Positions 32,751 to 42,053 of a DNA stretch of 64,000 bases are shown piece after piece; the stretch's first letter is position 1; every line of letters begins with the position of its first letter. Made by a program: the position numbers and the translations under genes. Source of the stretch: an uncultured Mycoplasmatota bacterium (GTDB taxonomy: Bacteria; Bacillota_I; Bacilli_A; RF39; UBA660). A model generated the notes under the pieces. That model was not told where the DNA came from and searched no databases. It saw only the letters and a list, made by a program, of their open reading frames with translations. Location: positions 1-64,000 of the forward strand of contig USGP01000005.1 of NCBI GenBank assembly GCA_900554315.1, given 5' to 3'.

Positions 32751-33431
32751 ATGAAAAGATTTAGTTATATCCTGAGTTCTATTTTAATTATAGGGATAAT
32801 TAGTTATTTTGTAGTTGATGGTATTCAAAGTATGAAGTTAACTACAATTTCTACAGATCTTGATGTTAAAAATATTAATACTTCTGAGTTATTAGAATAT
32901 GGTGATAGTCAAGATAAAGAGAAAAATGACAATGAAACAACAGATGAAGTAGAAGAAGATACAACTGAAGAAGAAAATATAGAAGAAGAAAAAAATGAAA
33001 AGACAAAAGCTGTAAAAGAAGAAACTACTGAGCCAGTAGAAACTAGTTCAGTTTCTAATGAACCAGTTATAGTGAATGATGTTTTAGAAACACAGATTGG
33101 TAGTTTGAGTGGATATGGACCTGATTGTGCAGGTTGCAGTGGATATCTTGCTAGTGGAAGATATGTTGGTAATGGTAATATTACTTACTATGATTCACAA
33201 TATGGTAATGTACGTATTTTGTCGGGAGATAGTAGTTATCCTTTCGGAACAATCGTTAGAGTAAAAAATTCTAAGTTTAGTGAGTTTATTGGTATTGTTT
33301 TAGATAGAGGGGGAGCAGTAGGTTTTGGAAAAAGTCATTTGTTTGATTTGTTATTTGCAACCTCAGATGAGGCTCGTACTAACGCTGTTTCTTATAATAC
33401 AACTTTTGAAATTTTAAGATATGGATATTAG
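32751..33431 (+). CDS. Membrane-anchored 3D-domain cell-wall protein (YocH/RlpA-like)
   Basis: A 226-residue protein with an N-terminal membrane anchor (about residues 7-24), a long Glu/Thr-rich spacer (about 45-105) and a C-terminal 3D (double-psi beta-barrel) domain. The domain pattern is GYGPDCAGCSGYLASG, SSYPFGTIVRV, GIVLDRGGAV and HLFDLLF, with the conserved Asp residues that give the domain its name. Such domains are found in wall-binding or lytic transglycosylase-like enzymes, for example YocH and resuscitation-promoting-factor-like proteins. AAGGAG precedes the ATG. It has its own promoter and terminator. Confidence 0.82.
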   Translation: MKRFSYILSSILIIGIISYFVVDGIQSMKLTTISTDLDVKNINTSELLEYGDSQDKEKNDNETTDEVEEDTTEEENIEEEKNEKTKAVKEETTEPVETSSVSNEPVIVNDVLETQIGSLSGYGPDCAGCSGYLASGRYVGNGNITYYDSQYGNVRILSGDSSYPFGTIVRVKNSKFSEFIGIVLDRGGAVGFGKSHLFDLLFATSDEARTNAVSYNTTFEILRYGY

Positions 33432-33454
33432 GAATAGTTTTATTCCTTTTTTTT
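33430..33454 (+). terminator. Rho-independent terminator after the 3D-domain gene
   Basis: AGGAATA (33430-33436) pairs with TATTCCT (33441-33447), followed by eight T. Confidence 0.85.
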
Positions 33455-33501
33455 ATGTTTTATGATAAAATGGTTTTGCTATACAAGATGGAGGTATTTT
33501 G

Positions 33502-35658
33502 ATGAATGAATTTATTATTAAAGAAATAGCCAATAATTTAAATATTACGGATAAACAAGTAGAGGTTGTTTTGTCTATGTTAGCTGAAGGAAATACTGTT
33601 CCTTTTATTGCTAGATATAGAAAAGAGGCAACTGGTGCTTTGGATGAAGAAACGATTCGTTCTATTAATGAAGTTTATGAGTATCAAGTTAATTTGTTAA
33701 AACGTAAAGAAGATGTTATTCGTTTAATAGATGAGAAAGGAATGCTTACAGATGAATTAAAAAATTCTATTATGAATTGTACTAAATTAGTAGAAGTTGA
33801 AGATTTGTATCGTCCTTATAAAGAAAAGAAAAAGACAAAGGCAACAGAAGCAATAGCTTTAGGTCTAGAACCACTTGCTAAAATGATGATGAGTTTTCCA
33901 ACAACTGGAAGTTTGGAAGAGATGACTAGTAAATTTGTAAAAGATAAAGTGAAAAATGTGGAAGAAGCTATTACTGGTGCTAAATACATTATTGCTGAAT
34001 GGATTAGTGATAATGCTAGTTATCGTAAATGGATTCGTAGTTATTTTTACAAAAATGGAATTATTACATCTAAGATTAAGAAAAATGCAGAAGATGAGAA
34101 TAAAGTGTATGAGATGTATTATGATTATAATGAACCAGTAAAATGGATTAAACCTCATCGTATTTTGGCTTTAAATCGTGGTGAAAAAGAAAAAGTATTA
34201 ACAGTTTCTATTGATGTGGATAAAGATGGGATTCTTTCTTATTTGGAAAAGAAATTAATTAAAAATGAAAAGTCTTTTGTGGTAGATAGTATTAAAGAAG
34301 CCATTGAAGATTCTTATAAAAGATTAATTGCTCCTTCTATTGAAAGAGAAATTAGAGCAGAGCTTTCTGAAAAAGGTGAAGAAGCTGCTATTGATAATTT
34401 TGGTAAAAATTTAGAGGCTTTACTTTTAACTCCTCCTATGAAAGAACAAGTTGTACTTGCTTTTGATCCGGGTTTTGTTAATGGTTGTAAATTAGCTGTT
34501 GTAGATAAAAACGGTAAATATTTAGATTCTACAGTTATTAAACCATTTTTGAATAGTAATAGTGAGGATAGAATTCGTTTGTCTAAAGAGGTAGTTGTAC
34601 AATTAATAAAAAAATATCATGTTGATATTATTGCTATTGGTAATGGTACAGCTTCTCGTGAGTCTGAGAAATTTTGTGCTGATATGATAAAAGAATACAA
34701 TTTGGATTGTAAGTATGTTATTGTTTCTGAAGCAGGTGCTTCTATTTACAGTGCTTCTCCAATTGCGGCAGAAGAATTTCCTGATTTAGCAATTGAAAAA
34801 CGTAGTGCTGTAAGTATTGGTCGTAGACTTCAAGATCCTCTTGCAGAACTTGTTAAAATACCACCAGAAGGAATTGGAGTAGGGCTTTACCAACATGATG
34901 TTAGTCAAAAGAAACTTTCTAGTTCTTTGGATTTTGTTGTAGAAAAGTGTGTTAATAGTGTAGGAGTTAATGTTAATACTGCTTCTAGTTCTTTACTTAG
35001 TTATGTTTCTGGTCTTACAAAGAAAGCTTGCCAAAAATTAATTGAGTATCGTGAAAAGGTTGGTAAGATTGTTTCTCGTGATGAAATTAGAAAGAAAAAG
35101 TTACTTACGGACAAAGCTTATGAACAAGCTATTGGTTTCTTACGAATTTCTGATGGGGATAATGCTTTAGATAAAACAGCAATTCATCCAGAAAGTTATA
35201 GTATTGCGGAAGCACTACTTAAAGATTTGGGATTTACTATTAATGATATTGGTAGTCAAGAATTAATTGATGCTTTAAATAAAATTGATGTAGGAGAATA
35301 TCAAGAAAAGTTAAATACTGATCAATATACTTTAGAAGATGTTATTTTGTCTTTAAAGAAACCTAATTTAGACCCTAGAGATGAAATGCCACAACCATTA
35401 CTTAGAAGTGATATTTTGGATATTAAAGATTTGACTGTAGGTATGAAGTTACAAGGAACGGTTCGTAATGTAGTTGATTTTGGAGCATTTATTGATATTG
35501 GACTTCATAATGATGGACTCGCTCATATTTCTAAACTTACAGATAAATATATTAAACATCCTAGTGAAGTTGTTAGTGTTGGAGATATCGTAGATTGCTA
35601 TGTAGATGATATTAATTTAGAAAAAGGAAAGGTTAGCTTGAGTTTACTACCTCGCTAA
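33502..35658 (+). CDS. tex: Transcription accessory protein Tex (S1 RNA-binding)
   Basis: A 718-residue nucleic-acid-binding protein. The N-terminal helical Tex domain contains PFIARYRKEATGALDEETIR, the YqgF-like RNase H fold begins at VLAFDPGFVNGCKLAVVD, a helix-hairpin-helix block has LSYVSGLTKKACQKLIEYRE, and a C-terminal S1 domain (about residues 645-716) starts KLQGTVRNVVDFGAFIDIG. The start is ATG at 33502 after TGGAGGT; the TTG one codon earlier is less likely. Confidence 0.96.
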   Translation: MNEFIIKEIANNLNITDKQVEVVLSMLAEGNTVPFIARYRKEATGALDEETIRSINEVYEYQVNLLKRKEDVIRLIDEKGMLTDELKNSIMNCTKLVEVEDLYRPYKEKKKTKATEAIALGLEPLAKMMMSFPTTGSLEEMTSKFVKDKVKNVEEAITGAKYIIAEWISDNASYRKWIRSYFYKNGIITSKIKKNAEDENKVYEMYYDYNEPVKWIKPHRILALNRGEKEKVLTVSIDVDKDGILSYLEKKLIKNEKSFVVDSIKEAIEDSYKRLIAPSIEREIRAELSEKGEEAAIDNFGKNLEALLLTPPMKEQVVLAFDPGFVNGCKLAVVDKNGKYLDSTVIKPFLNSNSEDRIRLSKEVVVQLIKKYHVDIIAIGNGTASRESEKFCADMIKEYNLDCKYVIVSEAGASIYSASPIAAEEFPDLAIEKRSAVSIGRRLQDPLAELVKIPPEGIGVGLYQHDVSQKKLSSSLDFVVEKCVNSVGVNVNTASSSLLSYVSGLTKKACQKLIEYREKVGKIVSRDEIRKKKLLTDKAYEQAIGFLRISDGDNALDKTAIHPESYSIAEALLKDLGFTINDIGSQELIDALNKIDVGEYQEKLNTDQYTLEDVILSLKKPNLDPRDEMPQPLLRSDILDIKDLTVGMKLQGTVRNVVDFGAFIDIGLHNDGLAHISKLTDKYIKHPSEVVSVGDIVDCYVDDINLEKGKVSLSLLPR

Positions 35659-35667
35659 TCTTTTTTT
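35630..35667 (+). terminator. Probable terminator overlapping the tex stop
   Basis: AGGTTAGC (35630-35637) pairs with GCTAATCT (35654-35661), one wobble, followed by seven T. The stop codon lies inside the right arm. Confidence 0.55.
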
Positions 35668-35683
35668 GTATACTAAATGATTC

Positions 35684-35713
35684 TTGATTAAATTATGTAA
35701 AATAGGGTATAAT
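35684..35713 (+). promoter_or_regulatory. Promoter of the first surface-protein gene
   Basis: TTGATT (35684-35689), 18 nt, TATAAT (35708-35713). The sequence from TATAATTATAA to the ribosome binding site is nearly the same as before the gene at 42054, pointing to duplication of promoter and gene together. Confidence 0.65.
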
Positions 35714-35741
35714 TATAAGTAATAATAGAGGAGTTGTTACT

Positions 35742-37256
35742 ATGAAGAAGCGGTATTTTTTTATTGCTCTAGCTATTATAGCTTTAACTGTTTCTGGAAT
35801 ATTGGTAATTAATAAAGAGAGTTATGCGGATAAAAGTTATCAGAGTGATTTATGTCCAACTCAATTACATGTAACCTTTGGAAATAAAGAAGATTCTTTC
35901 ATTAATAGTGAAAAAAATAAAATTACAATACCATCTCTAATTTATCATGATGCCAATAATAATCGTATCTTTGCTGGAGATTTAAGATATTTATATTATT
36001 ATAAATATTATGATGATCAACATAATGTTTATTATGATGCTAACTGTGAAGACACATATATGTTTAATAATTCAAGGAAACAGTCTATTTTGATGGGATA
36101 TTTGATTAATACAGTTGATTTTTCTTCTTTTGAAGGAGAAAATGATTATTATAAGCAAATTTTAATTTTATGGGCAATGGATCGTTTGGCTGGATTTGAT
36201 GATGATATAAATTATATATATAGTAATGGTGATGTTTATGAGGCACCTGTAGATTCAACTTATGATGATAAGTATAATAGTTTTGGTTTTAAAAATGAAT
36301 GGAAATATGTTAATAACTTATCTGCTGGAGATAAAAAATTACTAAAAACTTCTTTTGTAGGAGAAAAAATGTTGCAATATCTTCATACTTGGGATGAATA
36401 TGTAAGTTGGTATTTAAATGATGCGAGTGTTGAATTGGATGCTATTAATCTAGATGATATCAGTTATCATGTAACGAATGATTATGTAGAGACAGGGTTA
36501 ATCATTCCTACTAGTACAGGTAAAATCTATTCTGATAAATTTAGCGGTTATACAGTGAATGTTCAAAGTCCGATGGTTGTTGTGGATAAGAATGGAAAAG
36601 AAAAAAATGAATTTAAATCTGGAGAAGGTTTTAGGGTTAGAGTTCCTATTTCTGAGATTATAGGTAATAGTTTAGATTATTCTATTAATATATCTGCAAA
36701 TTTTTCTTTTCCTACAGTGACCATTTATAATTCTCGTGGAGTAGCATGCAGATATGAATTTCCTTCTCAACAAGTCCAAGCTTTATATCAACAATTGTCA
36801 ACATCGGCCTATATTTCTACATGTAATTCTATTGAAACTTTAAATGATACGCTGTTATTTCAATTTAGTCAAAGGATTGGGACTTTAAATGTTAAAGTAA
36901 TCGACTCTTCTACTGGTAATAATTTAAGTAAAGCAGAAGTAACTGTTTATGATTTGAAGGGTAACGAAGTATATAAATATGAAACTACTGATAAAGAATT
37001 AAATATTACCTTACCAGTAGGTGAATATATCGTTAAACAAACAGTAACCCCCCCAAATTATGAAGCACAAACGATTCAAATGAGAGTAGATGTTACAGAA
37101 GAAGGCATAGCTAATGCTGTTTTGGAAAATGCTCCTCTTGTTAATGTTCCGAATACGGCTATGACAACAGGTGTTTATGTTATCATTGGTGGTTTACTTG
37201 CAATAGCTGGTGGTATGATTGTTGGAATTACATTTAAAAAAAGAAAATCTATTTAG
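35742..37256 (+). CDS. Sortase-type surface protein, paralogue A (VPNTAM signal)
   Basis: A 504-residue secreted wall-anchored protein. The signal peptide ends in INKESYAD. The N-terminal domain (about residues 30-255) has a Cys soon after the signal (DLCPTQ) and the family block KQILILWAMDR near residue 145. A middle domain (about 240-380, SYHVTNDYVET...SDKFSGYTV...GFRVRVPISEI) is shared with two paralogues. The C-terminal prealbumin-like domain (about 383-475, GTLNVKVIDSSTGNNL...PVGEYIVKQTVTPPNYEAQ) is nearly identical in the others. It ends with VPNTAM, a hydrophobic segment and KKRK, a cell-wall sorting signal. Function is probably adhesion or surface display; the ligand is unknown. It forms an operon with the next gene. 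Confidence 0.75.
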   Translation: MKKRYFFIALAIIALTVSGILVINKESYADKSYQSDLCPTQLHVTFGNKEDSFINSEKNKITIPSLIYHDANNNRIFAGDLRYLYYYKYYDDQHNVYYDANCEDTYMFNNSRKQSILMGYLINTVDFSSFEGENDYYKQILILWAMDRLAGFDDDINYIYSNGDVYEAPVDSTYDDKYNSFGFKNEWKYVNNLSAGDKKLLKTSFVGEKMLQYLHTWDEYVSWYLNDASVELDAINLDDISYHVTNDYVETGLIIPTSTGKIYSDKFSGYTVNVQSPMVVVDKNGKEKNEFKSGEGFRVRVPISEIIGNSLDYSINISANFSFPTVTIYNSRGVACRYEFPSQQVQALYQQLSTSAYISTCNSIETLNDTLLFQFSQRIGTLNVKVIDSSTGNNLSKAEVTVYDLKGNEVYKYETTDKELNITLPVGEYIVKQTVTPPNYEAQTIQMRVDVTEEGIANAVLENAPLVNVPNTAMTTGVYVIIGGLLAIAGGMIVGITFKKRKSI

Positions 37257-37266
37257 GGGGTGAACT

Positions 37267-38706
37267 ATGAAAAAGAAATATGTTGTTATTACCGTTAGTA
37301 TTTTATTTGCTGTAGTTGCGGTTTTCTTATTGATTCAAAAGGATAGTTATGCTGAGGATTATGATCCTACTTGTCCTGAGTATATTTCTGTTGAAGAATC
37401 TGATGAACAGTTGGGACTTATAAAAACAGATTATGAACAGATTTTGCTTCCTAAAGAAGTTATTGTTAAGAATAGAGGAACCATTTACGATAATTTGGCA
37501 ATTTTAGTGAGAAGAGGTTTAGGTGGTAGACAATTTTATAATACTGATGTAAATGAAGTAATAGAGTCTATTCCTAATATTAGTTCTGATGATTATGAAA
37601 ATCGTTATTATAAACAAATTATTTTCTGGTGGATTGGTGATTTGTTAGAAGGATATGACAATAATTTTAATTATCTTAATGGTAGAAAAGTTAATATAGA
37701 ATCTGATTCTTCTGATAAATATAATTCAAATGGTGATTATAAATTTGATAATAATTTGTCTGCATTGGAGAAAAAAGCAATTTTAGAATCAAAATATGGT
37801 GATAAAATAGCTCGGGCTATAGAACAATATTTTGAATTTTCTGATTGGTATGAAGACTATCGTTATTCTGATGATGAAATTCCTGATTTTGTTATGGATG
37901 ATATTGATATGAGCCATATTCATTATTATGCAACAGATGATTATATAGAAACAGATTTAATTTTTCCTACTGTAACCCAAGTATATTCTCCAGCTTTTAA
38001 TTACTATACTGTGGATGTTAATGATGGTATTACTGTTTTAAATCAAAACAATAATGTTACAAATGAATTTAAAAGTAGTGAAGGATTTAAACTGCGTATT
38101 CCTTTTTCTAAAATAGATGATAATTTAGCTTTGGAGTTCTCTGTTCAAGGAATTTCTCGTTATAATGAATATCAATATTATCATAATAAGCAAACTCATA
38201 GTAATCCTGTTCCTTATGATAGTTCTATTCATGAAAATTTAGTTCCAAATGGAGTGTTGATGAGATGTGGTTCTTATGATGAAGAATTATTTATTCCTTT
38301 AGATATTAGTTATACTGAATCTATTGGTAATTTGAATATCAAAGTAATAGATGCTTCTACAGGAGATTTATTACCAAGTGCTGAGGTAACTGTCTTTGAT
38401 GATAAAGATAATGAGGTTTATCGTCAAACTACTACTAAGAAGGAAATTAACTTAAAATTACCAGAAGGAGAATATCTTATTAAGCAAACGGTTACTCCTC
38501 TAAATTATGAATCTATTACGATTCAAAAAAGAGTAACAGTTGAAACGGATGATACTGCAGAAGCAGTATTAGAAAATGTGCCATTGGTAGATGTACCTGA
38601 TACAGGTATGAATATAATTATTTTTGATATTATCGGTGGGTTAATTCTTGTCGCAGCGGGGATTCTTGTTGTAATTACTTTAAGAAAGAAAAGATTGCAA
38701 GGGTAA
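37267..38706 (+). CDS. Sortase-type surface protein, paralogue B (VPDTGM signal)
   Basis: A 479-residue member of the same family, and its most diverged one. The signal peptide ends QKDSYAED. The N-terminal Cys (PTCPEY) and the aromatic block KQIIFWWIGDLLEGYDN are recognisable, but the N-terminal domain is shorter. The middle domain keeps HYYATDDYIETDLIFPT and the C-terminal prealbumin-like domain keeps NIKVIDASTGDLL and GEYLIKQTVTPLNYE. The sorting signal is VPDTGM, membrane segment, RKKR. It starts 10 nt after paralogue A behind GGGGGTGA, so the two are co-transcribed; a wobble-rich hairpin (38705-38726) and T run follow. Confidence 0.73.
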   Translation: MKKKYVVITVSILFAVVAVFLLIQKDSYAEDYDPTCPEYISVEESDEQLGLIKTDYEQILLPKEVIVKNRGTIYDNLAILVRRGLGGRQFYNTDVNEVIESIPNISSDDYENRYYKQIIFWWIGDLLEGYDNNFNYLNGRKVNIESDSSDKYNSNGDYKFDNNLSALEKKAILESKYGDKIARAIEQYFEFSDWYEDYRYSDDEIPDFVMDDIDMSHIHYYATDDYIETDLIFPTVTQVYSPAFNYYTVDVNDGITVLNQNNNVTNEFKSSEGFKLRIPFSKIDDNLALEFSVQGISRYNEYQYYHNKQTHSNPVPYDSSIHENLVPNGVLMRCGSYDEELFIPLDISYTESIGNLNIKVIDASTGDLLPSAEVTVFDDKDNEVYRQTTTKKEINLKLPEGEYLIKQTVTPLNYESITIQKRVTVETDDTAEAVLENVPLVDVPDTGMNIIIFDIIGGLILVAAGILVVITLRKKRLQG

Positions 38707-38737
38707 GGATTGTTGAAACGGTCTTTTCTTTTTTTCT
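38705..38737 (+). terminator. Weak rho-independent terminator
   Basis: AAGGATTG (38705-38712) can pair with CGGTCTTT (38719-38726) using three G-T pairs, followed by a T-rich run. Confidence 0.45.
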
Positions 38738-38779
38738 CTTTTTGTGATATATTATTGTTTATAATAGGAGAGTTGAGCT

Positions 38780-40372
38780 ATGGTAAATAAAAAAAGATAT
38801 GGTATTGTTATTGTTTCAGTAATTATGTTAATGATTGCTGGTGTATTAATGATTAATAAGGATAGTTATGCTATCGGTGTAAATCCTAATTATGGCTATA
38901 GTTGTCCTAAATATTTACTTCCTAATAGCGTTCCTGAAGAGGTATCTTATATTAAGAATGGTAATAATAAGATTACTTTACCTGATTGGACTTATGATAC
39001 TCTTGAAAGAACAGGCTTGCCTTCATTTATGGATGATTTTACTGTTTTTGTTTTTAATGCTCATTATTTTGATAAAGTTGAAGCTGATTATAATGGAAGA
39101 ACTAATCCTTATTATCAAATTAATGATAGTGGTTCTTTAAAACCAACGGGTAATCATGATGTTTTATTGGGGTATTTGGTTAATATACCTAAATTTAGTT
39201 CTGATGTTGAGAAGAACTATTATTATCAACAACTTTTAATTTTTTGGGCTATGGATCGTATGATGGGATTTGATGATGATAAGAATTATTATGTTATAGG
39301 TGATGAAGATAATTTTGAGTTTATTGAATTACCTAAAGATAATTCTTATGAAGATAAATATTTGATAGAAGATGTATCAGATGGTGATGATCATGCAATA
39401 CAATATACTTGGAAGTATATTAATAATTTATCTGCTGGCGATAAAGAGATGATAAAAAATTCTGATGTTGGAGATCAAATGTTAGATTACTTGGAAACTT
39501 GGGATAAATATGTTGATTGGTATTATAATAGTCAGGGTAATTTGAATGTAGAGCTTAATAATATTAGTCAATCTGATATATCTTATCATGTTACAAATGA
39601 CTATATAGAAACACAATTAATTCGTCCTAATAGTGTGGGAAAGGCTTATGAAGACCAATTGAAGTCTTATACCGTTAAGGTTTCTAGCCCTTTAGTGGTA
39701 GTAGATAGTAATGGTACTGAACAGACAAAGTTTTCTGCTGGTCAAGGTTTTAAAGTACGTATTCCAATCTCTGAAATTGAGAATAATAATATAGATTATT
39801 CTATTGAAATAAATGCAGATTATGAATTTCAGACAACAATGATTTATAATGGACATAATCTGGAGAGAATAGAACTGTCTGATGAAGAACGACTTTATTT
39901 TTATGCCTTCACTGCATTTATTGGAGCACAAAAAGGTTGTAGTTCTACAGAGACTGCACATGATTCTATTACATTGAATTTTAGTCAGAAGATTGGTGAT
40001 TTAAATGTTAAAGTAATTGATTCTTCGACTGGTAATAATTTAAGTAAGGCAGAAGTTACTATTTATGATTTAAAAGGGAACGAAGTGTATAAGTATGAAA
40101 CTACAGATAGTGAATTAAATATCACGTTACCTGTTGGAGAATATATTGTTAAGCAGACGGTAACACCTCCAAATTATGAAGCACAAACAGTTCAGATGCG
40201 GGTTGATGTTACAGAATCTGGTGAGGCTCATGCTGTATTAGAGAATGCCCCACTTGTTAATGTACCAGATACGGCTATGAATTCTGTTATCTTTATAGTT
40301 ATCGGTGGATTAATTGTCATTGCTGGTGGAATCTTGTTAGTTACTAATCTTAGAAAGAAAAAAGTAAGTTAA
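38780..40372 (+). CDS. Sortase-type surface protein, paralogue C (VPDTAM signal)
   Basis: A 530-residue member of the family. Signal peptide ending INKDSYAIG; N-terminal Cys in GYSCPK; block YQQLLIFWAMDRMMGFDDD; middle domain SYHVTNDYIETQLIRP and GFKVRIPISEIE; a second conserved Cys (QKGCSS) just before the C-terminal domain; C-terminal prealbumin-like domain almost identical in protein sequence to those of A and E. Sorting signal VPDTAM, membrane segment, RKKK. AGGAGA precedes the ATG and a TATAAT (38760-38765) lies close upstream. It has its own terminator. Confidence 0.75.
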   Translation: MVNKKRYGIVIVSVIMLMIAGVLMINKDSYAIGVNPNYGYSCPKYLLPNSVPEEVSYIKNGNNKITLPDWTYDTLERTGLPSFMDDFTVFVFNAHYFDKVEADYNGRTNPYYQINDSGSLKPTGNHDVLLGYLVNIPKFSSDVEKNYYYQQLLIFWAMDRMMGFDDDKNYYVIGDEDNFEFIELPKDNSYEDKYLIEDVSDGDDHAIQYTWKYINNLSAGDKEMIKNSDVGDQMLDYLETWDKYVDWYYNSQGNLNVELNNISQSDISYHVTNDYIETQLIRPNSVGKAYEDQLKSYTVKVSSPLVVVDSNGTEQTKFSAGQGFKVRIPISEIENNNIDYSIEINADYEFQTTMIYNGHNLERIELSDEERLYFYAFTAFIGAQKGCSSTETAHDSITLNFSQKIGDLNVKVIDSSTGNNLSKAEVTIYDLKGNEVYKYETTDSELNITLPVGEYIVKQTVTPPNYEAQTVQMRVDVTESGEAHAVLENAPLVNVPDTAMNSVIFIVIGGLIVIAGGILLVTNLRKKKVS

Positions 40373-40399
40373 AGAATTGAATATTTCAATTCTTTTTTT
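40371..40399 (+). terminator. Rho-independent terminator after paralogue C
   Basis: AAAGAATTGA (40371-40380) pairs with TCAATTCTTT (40386-40395), followed by T. Confidence 0.88.
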
Positions 40400-40485
40400 G
40401 TCAAATTGGACATTTTTCTTCTTTATATATATTTATTTATAAGTTTTATGATGTTATATTGATAATAGAAAAGGATAGATGATTT

Positions 40486-41970
40486 ATGAGAAAAATGTGG
40501 TTATTCTTAATTGTGGTTGCTTTCTTTTTTATAATTCCTTCTTTTTCTGCATCTGCAGAAAGAGGTGTGTATGATGAAGAAAGTTTAAGAGAGGCAATTG
40601 CTGCTGGTGGTACTGTTTATTTAGGAACTGATATTGAAGTGACTTCCCCTATTGAAATTACAAAAGACGTTCAAATTTATGGGGATTACAATAAAATATA
40701 TTCTAATGAATATAATTCTATTTTTATTGTTAAAGATGGAACTGCTATTTTTAAAGAGCTGGATGTTGAATCTGAAAAAAATCCTTTGGTTGTTTATGAT
40801 GGCGAAGTTCTTATGGATAATAGTTATATTGTCAGTTATAATTCTAGTCCTATTGTTTTATATAACGGTAAGTTTATAGTTGGTAATGAGGGATTATATT
40901 TGAATTCTTATAATCCTTATATTACTTTTCCTGATAATCCTAATGGGAAAATAGATATTGATTTATATGGTGATATTGATTTTTATACTGATGTAGAAGT
41001 TTCTTTTTATATCAATCCTAATGCTCCTGAAATTAATATTCAAAATATTAATAATGAATATAAATTTAGTTTTAGTCAAAATAAATTAAAGTTTGATGGC
41101 GATTATTATACTTTATATTCTAATGAGGTTAGTGATGAAAATAGAATATCTATTGATGGTCATAAATATACTCATTTTTATACTGCAACTACAGAGGATG
41201 AATTTATAAATTATATTAATCAAAATAAGTCTGTTTGGTTAGGTGCTGATATTACTTTAACAAAACCTCTTACTATTAAAGATAAGTCTTCTATTATATT
41301 TGGTGATGGTTGGGCTATTCGTCAAAATGATGGAGCAACTTTTAGTATTACTGGTGATAGTAATATCATTATTAATGGTACTTGGTTTATTGGATTAGGA
41401 CAATTAGAAATTAATGATGGTGCTGTTGTTACTTATGATGACATGGAAACATTTGATAATCCTAGTACGTTAAATCTTAATGGTGGTACTTTAATTATTA
41501 AAGAAATGAGATTGTATAAAGATTTTAATATTAATATTCATAAAGGATTTAACACTATTACTAATGGAGCAGTTTTAGTATTAGAAAATCAAGAGCCTAT
41601 TCAGTCTTGGCTTGGAGCAAAGTTAAATATTAATATTGATAATAATGTTATTCAATTAAGATTATCATCAGAAAATTCTATTAATAAAATGGCTTTAAAT
41701 GGTCAAAGGATTTTAGTGGATTTGGAAGATAAAACGAATAATTCTAAAGTAACAATGGAATCTAATCCTGTAGATTGTTGTGATGTTAGTATTGATGGAG
41801 AAGAGTCCTTTGTTGGCGATAAGGAAAAATGTAGAGTTTCCAATCCTGAGATTGTAGAAGTTCCTAATACATCTTTATTTTCTACAATGTTTACATATTC
41901 TGGAATTACTTTAATTATTGTAGGAGTTGGAGATATTTTAGTTAATTTAAAAAGAAGAAAAGAAAATTAA
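40486..41970 (+). CDS. Sortase-type surface protein with beta-helix-like repeats (VPNTS signal)
   Basis: A 494-residue secreted protein unrelated in its body to the four paralogues around it. A signal peptide ends in SASAE. The body has two related modules, about residues 28-70 (ESLREAIAAGGTVYLGTDIEV...ITKDVQIYG) and about 238-285 (DEFINYINQNKSVWLGADITL...IKDKSSIIFG), each followed by short Asn/Gly/Ile-rich strands. This is the texture of right-handed parallel beta-helix proteins. A CC pair near residue 427 and a later Cys are present. It ends with VPNTS, a membrane segment and KRRK, so it probably uses the same anchoring route. No enzymatic residues can be assigned. Single-gene unit with a terminator. 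Confidence 0.7.
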   Translation: MRKMWLFLIVVAFFFIIPSFSASAERGVYDEESLREAIAAGGTVYLGTDIEVTSPIEITKDVQIYGDYNKIYSNEYNSIFIVKDGTAIFKELDVESEKNPLVVYDGEVLMDNSYIVSYNSSPIVLYNGKFIVGNEGLYLNSYNPYITFPDNPNGKIDIDLYGDIDFYTDVEVSFYINPNAPEINIQNINNEYKFSFSQNKLKFDGDYYTLYSNEVSDENRISIDGHKYTHFYTATTEDEFINYINQNKSVWLGADITLTKPLTIKDKSSIIFGDGWAIRQNDGATFSITGDSNIIINGTWFIGLGQLEINDGAVVTYDDMETFDNPSTLNLNGGTLIIKEMRLYKDFNINIHKGFNTITNGAVLVLENQEPIQSWLGAKLNINIDNNVIQLRLSSENSINKMALNGQRILVDLEDKTNNSKVTMESNPVDCCDVSIDGEESFVGDKEKCRVSNPEIVEVPNTSLFSTMFTYSGITLIIVGVGDILVNLKRRKEN

Positions 41971-42003
41971 AAAGAATTTCTGGTTGTTAGAAATTCTTTT
42001 TTT
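41971..42003 (+). terminator. Rho-independent terminator after the beta-helix-like gene
   Basis: AAAGAATTTCT (41971-41981) pairs with AGAAATTCTTT (41989-41999), followed by T. Confidence 0.88.
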
Positions 42004-42030
42004 GATAAAAATATAAATTCAGTGTATAAT
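42002..42030 (+). promoter_or_regulatory. Promoter of paralogue E
   Basis: TTGATA (42002-42007), 17 nt, TATAAT (42025-42030). The -35 overlaps the T run of the preceding terminator. Confidence 0.7.
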
Positions 42031-42053
42031 TATAAATAATAGAGGTGTTGCTT

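Noticed and set aside
36880..37140. Isopeptide-forming Cna-B domain
   Set aside because: The strand-1 Lys and the catalytic Glu of that family are not at the required positions.
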